Assembly: GCA_964292295.1 (NCBI GenBank)
Contig: CAXYVC010000118.1
Coordinates: 1 to 8,496, forward strand
Source of the DNA: CAXYVC01 sp964292295
Lineage (GTDB): Bacteria > Acidobacteriota > Holophagae > Holophagales > Holophagaceae
DNA length: 8,496 nucleotides
Reading direction: 5' to 3'
A model generated the notes under the pieces. That model had not been told where the DNA came from and ran no database searches. It saw nothing but the letters and a program-made list of their open reading frames with translations. A program made the translations under genes and the position numbers. This document shows positions 1 through 5,456 of this stretch, one piece after another. Position 1 is the first letter of the stretch. Every line of letters starts with the position of its first letter.

Positions 1-14
1 CACGTCCGCTCCAC

Positions 15-36
15 GCCTTTCGCTACCGCGAAAGGC
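15..36 (-). terminator. Hairpin terminator behind the membrane-protein gene
   Basis: A perfect inverted repeat has 9-bp arms GCCTTTCGC (15-23) and GCGAAAGGC (28-36) around a 4-base loop. It begins 25 bases downstream of the stop codon of the minus-strand gene at 61-588, the right place for its transcription end. No T-run follows on the minus strand, so it is a stem-only terminator candidate, or a two-way one if a gene converges from outside the window. Confidence 0.6.
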
Positions 37-60
37 TGGCCGCAACCGCATCATCCGGGT

Positions 61-588
61 TCAGTCCTTCTGCGCCGCCTCGAAGCCCTTGGAGAGCTCC
101 TCCTGCTCATCCTTGGGCAGGCGCCACCACCAGCGGTGCGTGGCGCGGTCCCAGAGGTCGAAGGTGGCCAGCCAGTTCAGCAGCCCCGCCACCATCACGT
201 AGCTGGCGCCGTACTCCTGGGTGAGGTTGCGCACGGGCTCCGCACCCATGCCGCCGAAGAGGCCCGCGAACAGGGCGTACACCGGCCCCACGCCGAGGGT
301 CGCCAGGGCGCCCAGGGTGGGCATCCACTGGAGGGGCGCCAGCTGGGGCACGTACACGCCGCCCTTCACGCCGCCGGCGGCCCCGGCCCGGAGCTGCAGG
401 AAGGCCAGCAGCAGGAAGAGCGCCCACACGCCGAAGAGCACCTTGGCCCGGTCCTTCTTCCCCAGCACCCAGTAGCCCGCACCGGGCAGCACCCAGTTGA
501 GGAGGATGGGCTTCCACGCCGCCTTCACCGCCGCCATGCGGCGGAGGGGCACGGGCAGGAACAGCTTCGTCTCGGTCGTCTCGCTCAT
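61..588 (-). CDS. Small multi-pass membrane protein of unknown function (DUF6677-like)
   Basis: A 175-residue protein that should sit in the cytoplasmic membrane. A polar N-terminus with a basic stretch (about 15-26) is followed by a hydrophobic segment with the motif NWVLPGAGYWVLGKKDRAK (about 31-49), then hydrophobic stretches at about 50-68, 92-112 and 127-143. The tail is charged, with a tryptophan cluster (WWWRLP) and an acidic end. The P-G-A-G-x-x-x-x-G-K segment recalls TM2-type hairpins and, from memory, the DUF6677 proteins of Acidobacteria; the family name is a recollection, not a search result. No catalytic motif is seen. The start is set by a promoter whose -10 box lies only 6 bases before the ATG and by the absence of a Shine-Dalgarno site, so the mRNA is probably leaderless. 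It is likely transcribed alone, ending at the hairpin at 15-36. Confidence 0.75.
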   Translation of the reverse strand: MSETTETKLFLPVPLRRMAAVKAAWKPILLNWVLPGAGYWVLGKKDRAKVLFGVWALFLLLAFLQLRAGAAGGVKGGVYVPQLAPLQWMPTLGALATLGVGPVYALFAGLFGGMGAEPVRNLTQEYGASYVMVAGLLNWLATFDLWDRATHRWWWRLPKDEQEELSKGFEAAQKD

Positions 589-594
589 GGGGCC

Positions 595-623
595 AGTGTA
601 GCGGGGCGCCGGCCTTCCGTCAG
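595..623 (-). promoter_or_regulatory. Promoter giving a probable leaderless transcript
   Basis: On the minus strand a -35 box CTGACG (618-623) and a -10 box TACACT (595-600) are separated by exactly 17 bases. Each matches the sigma-70 consensus at 4 of 6 positions. Six bases lie between the -10 box and the ATG at 588-586, so initiation at the usual distance would fall on the A of the start codon. There is no purine-rich ribosome binding site in between. Confidence 0.5.
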
Positions 624-657
624 GGCGCGCAAAAACAACACACCACCAAGGCCCGGT

Positions 658-1809
658 TCACTTTTTCGGAAGCGCCAAGGTGCATGGGAGTGGCACCAGG
701 TCTCCATTGGAAAGCGGGCGCAGCTTGATCTGTTCCAGTGCGTGTTCCGTTTGCACGATGTCCACGCCACCCTGCGGAGCGTGATCCAGACGGAGGACCC
801 GCCCCACCCCAGGGTCGTAGGACCACCACTGGAGAATGGGGTTGCTGCCGAAAACCTCGTCCTTCTGGTGCTGAAGGCGTTCACGAGCCGAATCCTTCTG
901 TTCCTTGGAAGTTCCATCCAACAGCATGCGCCCTCGGAACTGGAGATTGTCTGTCTCACGCGCCAGCTCGTCCAGCGCCCGCTCACTCCGCCCCACCAGG
1001 AGCATGGTCCCATCGGCTCGAGGCATCACCCCCAGAACCAGGGGATAAGCCGGCAGGAATCCGAAGGCTGTTTTCGTCTTGGTGGCGGGCAGCGTGAAAA
1101 GATCCAGCGTCCGCTCAAGCCGTCCCTCACCCAGGTGGAAGCACCAGAGGCGCCCCCGATGGGGCGATAGCAGCACCAGGCGCTCGCCTGCCAACACGGG
1201 GACAAAGGTGATCGACTCCAGCCGCAGCTCCTGCTCCACGGCCCCCTTGAGGTCCGGATCCAGGGCGACGTCGAAACCCAACCGGTCCTCCGCATCGGCC
1301 TTGAACACCTGAAAGGGGGACCACTTCCCGGAAGTTCCGGCAGGTAGCGGGGCCCGCGTGATCACCAGATAGCGGTTGTCGCCGAACGGGTAGATGTCGG
1401 GGCTTCCATCGCGGAGAACCGTGCCCGTCAACGCAGAGCGCCAGCCGTTCTCGTCCTTTTTCAGCAAGGCGACGTGTACCTGCTTCGGATCCTGGGCATC
1501 CCTTACGGAACGAACCACGTACCAAGCATCCTTCCAGAAATAGGGGCACCCCAGGCGGGCACTGGGAAGACGGAACGGCACCCCCTCCTTGAGCGGCATC
1601 GCCTCCTCGCCGCAGGGCGGAAGATGGATCCGCTCGACCACTTTGTTCTGGTCGTCCAAGATCCCCACCGCATTCGCCTCGGGTTCGTGCCAGGCGTAGC
1701 CTCCACGCGTCCACTGCCCCACACGCACAGCATTCATGATCTGCGCATGCCCAACCACGCTCAGCAGCGCTGCCAACCCAAGCCCACGAAAGCCCCGGAG
1801 AAACAACAT
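658..1809 (-). CDS. Unrecognised secreted protein
   Basis: About 383 residues, with no family I recognise. From the ATG at 1809 the protein begins with a good signal peptide: MLFLRGFRG, a hydrophobic core (LGLAALLSVV), then a likely signal peptidase I site after G-H-A (residue 22), so the mature protein should be periplasmic or exported. The rest is rich in short hydrophobic and aromatic strands (such as FWKDAWYVV, RYLVIT, GRLWCFHLG) spaced by turns. This suggests an all-beta, possibly propeller-like fold, but that is impression only. A charged, probably helical insert lies near residues 280-325. I chose 1809 over an in-frame ATG at 1896 because only 1809 starts at the signal peptide, has AGGG seven bases upstream, and begins one base after the stop of the preceding small gene. 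Third codon positions are more mixed than in the neighbouring housekeeping genes, hinting at a lineage-specific or acquired gene. No terminator-like hairpin follows its stop. Confidence 0.7.
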   Translation of the reverse strand: MLFLRGFRGLGLAALLSVVGHAQIMNAVRVGQWTRGGYAWHEPEANAVGILDDQNKVVERIHLPPCGEEAMPLKEGVPFRLPSARLGCPYFWKDAWYVVRSVRDAQDPKQVHVALLKKDENGWRSALTGTVLRDGSPDIYPFGDNRYLVITRAPLPAGTSGKWSPFQVFKADAEDRLGFDVALDPDLKGAVEQELRLESITFVPVLAGERLVLLSPHRGRLWCFHLGEGRLERTLDLFTLPATKTKTAFGFLPAYPLVLGVMPRADGTMLLVGRSERALDELARETDNLQFRGRMLLDGTSKEQKDSARERLQHQKDEVFGSNPILQWWSYDPGVGRVLRLDHAPQGGVDIVQTEHALEQIKLRPLSNGDLVPLPCTLALPKK

Positions 1810-1810
1810 A

Positions 1811-2066
1811 TCAATACCCTGCACAACCAATCTCTTCCCAGAGACGGGCAGCCAGGTTGTCGTTCTCCCCCTTCTTTCCGTCCCGGGTAAAGGCATTTTT
1901 CACCTCAATCCACCCACCGTCTCCCCCAAGGCTTCCGCCACGGATGAAGATGCTGGTCCCTTCCGCCACGACCTCACAGGCGCGCTAACGAGGTGGCCGG
2001 GAACAAACCGAGGCCCAACAGAACCAGCGCCCGTGCGACAAGGCGAAGGGGGGATAGCGATCTCAT
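1811..2066 (-). pseudogene. Small secreted-protein gene with a broken frame after its signal peptide
   Basis: An ATG at 2066 with GGGAG six bases upstream opens a textbook signal peptide: basic MRSLSPLRLVAR, core ALVLLGLGLF, cleavage site T-S-L-A. It then hits TGA at 1976-1974, two residues past the cleavage site. Moving one base forward gives an open frame that runs without a stop from about 1978 to TGA at 1813-1811. It reads CEVVAEGTSIFIRGG, then IEVKNAFTRDGKKGEND, then LAARLWEEIGCAGY. Its codons look coding and its stop lies one base before the ATG of the next secreted protein, as expected for a translationally coupled pair. The joined product would be about 84 residues, around 57 after signal cleavage. 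The junction must fall in the CGCGCCTG stretch at about 1976-1983, since the second frame has its own TAG just upstream. It is either a true frameshift mutation, a sequencing error, or two overlapping cistrons, the second starting at a GTG (1969). Function unknown. Confidence 0.5.
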
Positions 2067-2228
2067 GACAGCTCCCGAAAAACGATGCCTTGAGGGTGCC
2101 CCCCCCGAAACAATTGTCAATATCGCCTTCCCCCAAAACGCGACACCATCCATGGGCCCGTGCCGTGGGCGGGAGCTTTCAGCCCCGATCCCGCAGACCT
2201 CGCAACCAAGGCGCATCTCACAGACAAG
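2067..2228. other. Gene-free stretch with weak promoter-like sequence
   Basis: No convincing gene is seen on either strand. On the minus strand a perfect -35 hexamer TTGACA (2115-2120) overlaps the 8-bp palindrome ACAATTGT. It lies about 50 bases upstream of the small secreted gene, but no good -10 box follows because a run of eight G (8 C at 2099-2106 on the plus strand) occupies the spacer. This is the most A/T-rich patch of the gap and probably contains the start of the 2066-to-658 transcript. Confidence 0.3.
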
Positions 2229-2265
2229 GGAAGGCTCCGGCGCGTCCGTGGCGAAGGGCAGCAGC
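2229..2265. repeat. Direct repeat copy A: duplicate of the rpsR 3' end
   Basis: These 37 bases match 2328-2364 at all but two positions. Copy B contains the stop codon and last codons of rpsR (LLPFATD-stop). Copy A would read LLPFATD, then GCG (Ala) in place of TAG, so both mismatches fall within the stop codon. The copies are 99 bases apart and flank the hairpin at 2289-2314. No ribosomal protein gene is attached to copy A. Confidence 0.85.
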
Positions 2266-2288
2266 CCGAGTCGGGCGCGGAGCAACGC

Positions 2289-2314
2289 GAAGGGCCGCCC
2301 GAGGGCGGCCCTTC
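2289..2314 (-). terminator. rpsF-rpsR operon terminator
   Basis: A perfect 11-bp stem has arms GAAGGGCCGCC (2289-2299) and GGCGGCCCTTC (2304-2314) around a 4-base loop. It lies 25 bases downstream of the rpsR stop on the minus strand. The T-tract is very short (TT, then CGCGTTG), so termination would rely mainly on the stem. It lies between the two copies of the 37-bp repeat. Confidence 0.7.
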
Positions 2315-2327
2315 CGTGCGTCGGAGC

Positions 2328-2364
2328 GGAAGGCTCCGGCTAGTCCGTGGCGAAGGGCAGCAGC
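2328..2364. repeat. Direct repeat copy B: genuine rpsR 3' end
   Basis: This is the partner of 2229-2265, identical at 35 of 37 positions. It spans the last seven codons of rpsR, its TAG stop (2340-2342) and 12 bases beyond. It is taken as the original copy because it is continuous with the intact gene. Confidence 0.85.
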
Positions 2365-2603
2365 GCGATGTTCCGCGCGCGCTTGATCGCCTCGACGAGC
2401 ATGCGCTGGTGCAGGGCGCACACGCCGCTGGTGCGGCGGGGCAGCACCTTGCCGCGCTCGGGCGTGAAGGACTGCAGCGTCTTCAGGTCCTTGTAGTCGA
2501 TGAAGGAGGCCTTCTCCACGCAGAACTTGCAGAACTTTGCGCGGCGGCCGCCAAACTGCTTCTTCTTCTTGGGCTTGCCCTTTCCGGTCATGCGGCGCTT
2601 CAT
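2340..2603 (-). CDS. rpsR: 30S ribosomal protein S18 (bS18)
   Basis: An 87-residue protein of the small ribosomal subunit platform, where it pairs with bS6. The basic N-terminus (KGKPKKKKQ, residues 8-16) is followed by the S18 core, with YKDLKTLQSFTPERGKVLPR (37-56) and the end RARNIALLPF. Cysteines 25, 28 and 62 and histidine 65 form a CxxC...CxxH set, so this is the zinc-binding form of S18 rather than the cysteine-free form. The start ATG overlaps the rpsF stop by four bases (ATGA) and has AGGAGG seven bases upstream, embedded in the end of rpsF, so the two genes are translationally coupled. A second in-frame Met at residue 5 has no better site. A hairpin terminator follows at 2289-2314. 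rplI, a frequent downstream neighbour in other bacteria, is not here. Confidence 0.97.
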   Translation of the reverse strand: MKRRMTGKGKPKKKKQFGGRRAKFCKFCVEKASFIDYKDLKTLQSFTPERGKVLPRRTSGVCALHQRMLVEAIKRARNIALLPFATD

Positions 2604-2989
2604 CCCATCACCTCCTCAGCGGAACGCTCCTTGATGCCCGCCTGGGCCTTGCGCTTGGATTCGCGCTCGTACCGCACCTTCTGGCGCTCGGCGGCCTTGG
2701 CTTCCTCGTCCATGCGGACGGAGAGGAACTTGATCACGGAATCGTCGTTGCGGAAGCGGCGCTCGAGCTCGGCCACCAGCGCGCTGCCGGCCTGGTACTC
2801 GAAGAGGGTGTAGTAGCCCTCGCTGTACTTCTGCACCTCGTAGGCCAGCTTCTTCCGGCCCCACTTGTCGGTCTTGAGCAGCTCGCCACCCTGCTCGGCA
2901 ATGATTCCCTCGAAGTGACGGACCAGGTCGTCCACCTGCTCGTCCGTCAACGTCGGGGAGGCGATGAAGATCGTCTCGTAGCGACGCAT
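2600..2989 (-). CDS. rpsF: 30S ribosomal protein S6 (bS6)
   Basis: A 129-residue protein of the 30S subunit that binds the central domain of 16S rRNA as a heterodimer with bS18. It opens with the typical MRRYETIFI strand, then TDEQVDDLVRHFEGIIAEQGG (helix 1), KTDKWGRKKLAYEVQKYSEG with YYTLFEYQ (central strands), and helix 2 before FLSVRMDEE. The C-terminal tail from about residue 100 is rich in K, R and E (AAERQKVRYERESKRKAQ), longer than the minimal family core and probably disordered or RNA-contacting. The start has AGGAGG (2994-2999) four bases upstream. ssb, which lies between rpsF and rpsR in many bacteria, is absent; rpsR follows with a 4-base overlap. The upstream leader contains two hairpins and a candidate promoter. 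Confidence 0.97.
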   Translation of the reverse strand: MRRYETIFIASPTLTDEQVDDLVRHFEGIIAEQGGELLKTDKWGRKKLAYEVQKYSEGYYTLFEYQAGSALVAELERRFRNDDSVIKFLSVRMDEEAKAAERQKVRYERESKRKAQAGIKERSAEEVMG

Positions 2990-3014
2990 TCATCCTCCTT
3001 CTGGATGTGAAGCC

Positions 3015-3030
3015 CCGGTGCACGGACCGG
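3015..3030 (-). promoter_or_regulatory. Hairpin in the rpsF leader, possible S6:S18 binding site
   Basis: On the minus strand CCGGT and ACCGG (3026-3030 and 3015-3019) form a 5-bp stem whose 6-base loop begins CCG, 15 bases before the rpsF Shine-Dalgarno site. In other bacteria the S6:S18 complex is reported to repress its own operon by binding a leader stem with an exposed CCG. The placement and CCG fit, but the full published structure cannot be verified here. Confidence 0.3.
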
Positions 3031-3041
3031 AGCAAGGAGAT

Positions 3042-3060
3042 GCGCCCCGACATGGGGCGC
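3042..3060 (-). promoter_or_regulatory. GC-rich hairpin in the rpsF leader
   Basis: A perfect 7-bp inverted repeat, GCGCCCC (3042-3048) and GGGGCGC (3054-3060), with a 5-base loop. If transcription starts at the promoter at 3069-3097, this stem lies almost at the 5' end of the rpsF mRNA, where it could protect the transcript or act in leader control. Confidence 0.35.
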
Positions 3061-3068
3061 GAGGGACC

Positions 3069-3097
3069 AGTGTCCCAGGGATTCCCAGGCGTTTCAA
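3069..3097 (-). promoter_or_regulatory. rpsF: Candidate promoter of rpsF-rpsR
   Basis: On the minus strand a -35 box TTGAAA (3092-3097) and a -10 box GACACT (3069-3074) are 17 bases apart. The -35 matches consensus at 5 of 6 positions and the -10 is weak. The resulting leader of about 70 bases would contain both hairpins at 3015-3060. Confidence 0.4.
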
Positions 3098-3167
3098 GGT
3101 GAAGCTCCCGCCGGGAGCCCTTCCCGTCCGCCGCGGCCCCGGCCAGGATGGAGGACGGACGGACGCC

Positions 3168-4127
3168 ATGGCGCAGGACTACGTGCTCGGGGTGGACATC
3201 GGCGGCACCAACACCGCCCTCGGGCTGGTGGACCGGGCGGGCCGCCTGCTGGCCTCAAGCGTCCTCCCCACCCGGGGGAAGGAGGCCGCGCCGCAGCTGT
3301 TCCTCCGGCTCCACGCGGAAGCCGCCCGCCTGCGGGAGGGGCTCCCGGGCCGCCTCCGGGCGGCGGGGGTCGGGGCGCCCAACGCCCACGCGGGACGCTG
3401 CACCCTCGAGCATCCGCCGAACCTGGCCTGGGGGGTCGTGGACCTGAAGGCGGAGCTGGCGCCCCTGGGCGTGCCCGTGGCGGCCACCAACGACGCCAAC
3501 GCCGCGGCGCTGGGAGAGCTGGCCTTCGGCGCGGCCCGGGGCATGCGGGATGTCCTGGTGCTCACCCTCGGCACGGGGCTGGGCTGCGGGCTGGTGGCCA
3601 ACGGCGCCCTCGTCGAGGGCGCCACGGGCTTTGCGGGAGAACTGGGCCACGTGAACGCGGTGACGAACGGAAGGCCCTGCGGCTGCGGCCTGAAGGGCTG
3701 CCTGGAGACCTACGCCTCCGCCACGGGCCTCCTGCGCACCGTGCGGGAATGGCTGGAGGACGGCGCGCGCCCTTCCAGGCTGCGGGAGCTGCCGCCGGAA
3801 CGCCTGGATGCCCGCGCCATCGCGGAGGCCGCCGAGGCGGGCGACGCCCTGGCGCAGGAGGCCTTTGCCTTCACCGGCGAGCTGCTGGGCCGCAAGCTGG
3901 CGGACGCGGCAGCCCTCACGAGCCCCGAGGCCGTCTTCCTCCTGGGCGGCCTCGCCGCGGCGGGAGAGCTGCTCTTCGCGCCCGTGCGCCAAGCCCTGGA
4001 GGCCCACCTCTACCCGCCCTTGAGGGGCAGCGTGAAGCTGCTGGCCTCCGGCATCCCGGGCAACGCCGCCGTGCTCGGCGCCGCGGCGCTGGCCTGGCGG
4101 CAGATCGAAGGCCCTCTCCCCCGCTGA
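3168..4127 (+). CDS. ROK-family sugar kinase, probably glucokinase
   Basis: A 319-residue cytoplasmic kinase that should phosphorylate glucose or a related hexose or N-acetylhexosamine with ATP. The N-terminal phosphate-binding motif DIGGTN is at 10-15. TNDANAAALGE (107-117) carries the catalytic aspartate D109. TLGTGLGCGLV (133-143) is the second phosphate loop. GELGH (157-161) supplies the sugar-contacting E158 and H161, and CGCGLKGCLE (171-180) gives the three zinc cysteines 171, 173 and 178, which with H161 make the ROK zinc site. LLGGLA (258-263) is the C-terminal adenosine motif. Length is normal for the family and all key residues are present. The start was chosen at the Met just before the first beta strand; GGAGG lies about 13 bases upstream, farther than usual, so initiation may be weak. 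It is divergent from rpsF and ends 6 bases from the pth stop. Glucokinase is the default call; NagK- or mannokinase-type specificity cannot be excluded. Confidence 0.9.
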   Translation: MAQDYVLGVDIGGTNTALGLVDRAGRLLASSVLPTRGKEAAPQLFLRLHAEAARLREGLPGRLRAAGVGAPNAHAGRCTLEHPPNLAWGVVDLKAELAPLGVPVAATNDANAAALGELAFGAARGMRDVLVLTLGTGLGCGLVANGALVEGATGFAGELGHVNAVTNGRPCGCGLKGCLETYASATGLLRTVREWLEDGARPSRLRELPPERLDARAIAEAAEAGDALAQEAFAFTGELLGRKLADAAALTSPEAVFLLGGLAAAGELLFAPVRQALEAHLYPPLRGSVKLLASGIPGNAAVLGAAALAWRQIEGPLPR

Positions 4128-4141
4128 CGCGGTTCAGGGGG
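4119..4141. terminator. Shared hairpin at the sugar kinase/pth convergent junction
   Basis: CCCC-G-CTGA (4119-4127) pairs with TCAG-GGGG (4134-4141), leaving one bulged G and a 6-base loop. The kinase stop (4125-4127) lies in the left arm and the pth stop (4134-4136) in the right arm. With only 6 bases between the genes, this is the only candidate two-way terminator here, but no T-tract is evident. Confidence 0.4.
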
Positions 4142-4775
4142 ATTCCGGGTCCCAGAAGGCCGCGGCGTTCACGACGCCAGGCAGATCCCGCAGCTCCGTC
4201 CCCTGCGCCAGCAGGTCCATGAAGCGGGCGAAGGGCGCGTCCAGAGCCTCGATGCGGTCCCACTCCTCCTCGCTCCAGACGCCCAGGACAAACTGCTCCA
4301 GGGGGCGCACGAAGGGGCCGATGCCCAGGCGCAGGCGGGGCACCGCCTCGGTGCCGAGGGCCTCCAGCACGCTCCGCAGGCCGTTGTGCCCGCCGTCGCC
4401 GCCCTCCAGCCGGAAGCGCCCGCGCCCCAGGGGCAGGTCCTTGTCGTCGTGCAGCACCAAGAGCCGCGCCGGATCGAAGCCCGCGGCGACCGCTTCCGCG
4501 CAGAGCTGGCCGGAGAGGTTCATCCAGGTACCCGGCACGAAGGCCAGGAAGGGCTCCGGAAGACCGTAGAGCGTGCCGTTGCGGAAGGGGTGGACGCTTC
4601 CGGGCCGGGGACAGTGCGCGGCCATCCAGCGCTGGAGGAGCAGGCGGCCGAGGTTGTGCCGGGTGTGGGCGTAGGCTTCCCCGGGGTTCCCGAGGGCCAC
4701 CAGCCCCCAGGCCCCTTCGGGAAACACGAGGCGCGAAGAAGCCTTCCTCCATCCAAGGCGTTCGAGCAGACCCAT
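4134..4775 (-). CDS. pth: Peptidyl-tRNA hydrolase
   Basis: A 213-residue cytoplasmic enzyme that cleaves the ester bond of peptidyl-tRNAs dropped from stalled ribosomes, freeing tRNA for reuse. VALGNPGEAYAHTRHNLG (about 26-43) contains N30 and the catalytic H40 (N10 and H20 in E. coli). GTWMNLSG carries N86 (N68), LVLHDDKDLPLGRGRFR carries D110 (D93), and GGDGGHNGLRS carries N131 (N114), so the whole active site is intact. There are about 20 extra N-terminal residues compared with the E. coli protein. The start ATG at 4775 has GGAG eight bases upstream. It lies downstream of rplY on the same strand, the common bacterial rplY-pth arrangement, but separated by a strong hairpin (4793-4824) that may reduce read-through. 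Confidence 0.96.
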   Translation of the reverse strand: MGLLERLGWRKASSRLVFPEGAWGLVALGNPGEAYAHTRHNLGRLLLQRWMAAHCPRPGSVHPFRNGTLYGLPEPFLAFVPGTWMNLSGQLCAEAVAAGFDPARLLVLHDDKDLPLGRGRFRLEGGDGGHNGLRSVLEALGTEAVPRLRLGIGPFVRPLEQFVLGVWSEEEWDRIEALDAPFARFMDLLAQGTELRDLPGVVNAAAFWDPESP

Positions 4776-4792
4776 GACTTCAGCTCCAGATG

Positions 4793-4824
4793 CAGCAAAG
4801 GGCCGCGCGCGCGGCCCTCTGCTG
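4793..4824 (-). terminator. Long hairpin between rplY and pth
   Basis: AGGGCCGC-GCGC-GCGGCCCT (4799-4818) is a perfect 20-base palindrome. After one A-C mismatch the stem extends by CAGCA (4793-4797) and TGCTG (4820-4824), for 13 pairs in all. On the minus strand it starts 16 bases after the rplY stop and ends 17 bases before the pth start. It is a terminator or attenuator for rplY; only TTT follows the inner stem. Confidence 0.6.
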
Positions 4825-4839
4825 GCGGTTCCAGCAGGC

Positions 4840-5442
4840 TCAGGCCTTGGGGGCCTCGCCCTCCTCGGCGGGGGCCTCCTCGGCCTCCTTGCCCTGGACG
4901 GCGCAGATCACGTTGTGGGCGTCGCCCAGCACCGTGAGGTGGCTGTCCAGCTGGAGCTCGTCCAGGCGCAGGCTGGAGCCCACGACCATGGCGCTCACGT
5001 CCACGTCGATGTGGCCGGGGATGAAGGCCGGCAGGCACTCCACCTCGATCACGCGGTGGACGAAGTCCAGGATGCCGCCCTCCTTCACGCCCGCGGGCGT
5101 GCCCTTCAGGCGGATCGGAACCTGCACGCGCACCTTGTGGGTGGGGTCGACGCGCATGAAGTCCAGGTGCACGAGGCGGCGGGTGACGGGATCGCGCTGG
5201 ACGTCCTTGATGATGACGTGGCGCTTGATGTCCGTTCCCTCGCGCTGCAGGTACACCAGGCTGTTCAGGCCGGTGTCGCTGGCGATGATGCGGGCCACGG
5301 TCTTGGGGGAGATCGCGATGGACACCGGGGCCTCGCCCAGGCCGTAGATGGTCGCGGGAATCAGGCCCTGCTTGCGCAGCTTCTTGGTCTCGGCCTTGCC
5401 GACGCGCTCGCGCTGGGCCACCACAATGATTTCGTCGCTCAT
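4840..5442 (-). CDS. rplY: 50S ribosomal protein L25, long CTC form
   Basis: A 200-residue protein that binds 5S rRNA in the large ribosomal subunit. The N-terminal L25 domain (about 1-95) contains the typical R-x-x-x-G-K-x-x-x-K-K-L-R-K-x-G-x-I-P-A-x-I-Y-G signature (about residues 12-34) and HVIIKDVQRDPVTRRLVHLDF (about 75-95). The C-terminal CTC beta domain (about 100-185) carries VPIRLKGTPAGVKEGG and HIDVDVSAM. The tail is acidic (EAEEAPAEEGEAP). This is the two-domain form (also annotated ctc), not the roughly 95-residue E. coli type. AGGAGG (5447-5452) is four bases upstream of the ATG. It is divergent from mrp and followed by pth. Confidence 0.96.
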   Translation of the reverse strand: MSDEIIVVAQRERVGKAETKKLRKQGLIPATIYGLGEAPVSIAISPKTVARIIASDTGLNSLVYLQREGTDIKRHVIIKDVQRDPVTRRLVHLDFMRVDPTHKVRVQVPIRLKGTPAGVKEGGILDFVHRVIEVECLPAFIPGHIDVDVSAMVVGSSLRLDELQLDSHLTVLGDAHNVICAVQGKEAEEAPAEEGEAPKA

Positions 5443-5456
5443 GGATCCTCCTACCT

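Noticed and set aside
1896..1898. Upstream ATG start (29 extra codons) for the secreted protein
   Set aside because: The extension would place a charged stretch before the signal peptide and overlap the small gene's frame. The ATG at 1809 has a ribosome binding site and starts right at the signal peptide.
1974..1990. Programmed +1 frameshift at CTG-TGA, as in the prfB gene
   Set aside because: The prfB site is CTT-TGA-C with a Shine-Dalgarno-like sequence just upstream. Here the codon is CTG, the next base is G, and there is no purine-rich stimulator before it. A plain frameshift, sequence error or overlapping cistron is more likely.
2160..2228. tRNA or small RNA in the gap downstream of rpsR
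   Set aside because: No cloverleaf, T-loop motif (GGTTCGAAT) or strong stem followed by a T-run was found; only a loose 6-bp inverted repeat (2169-2174/2189-2194).
1974..2285. A 103-residue minus-strand frame starting MLRARLGLLPFATD
   Set aside because: Its first part is the translated rpsR-end repeat and random sequence. Only its last 30 codons, from the ATG at 2066, have a ribosome binding site and a signal peptide.
3150..3168. GGAC tandem triplet (GGACGGACGGAC) in front of the sugar kinase as a phase-variation tract
   Set aside because: Only three 4-base units are present, too few to be a credible slippage switch.
3338..3700. Possible unusual zinc site in the ROK kinase
   Set aside because: H161 and C171/C173/C178 match the ordinary ROK pattern CxCGxxGCxE, so nothing is unusual.
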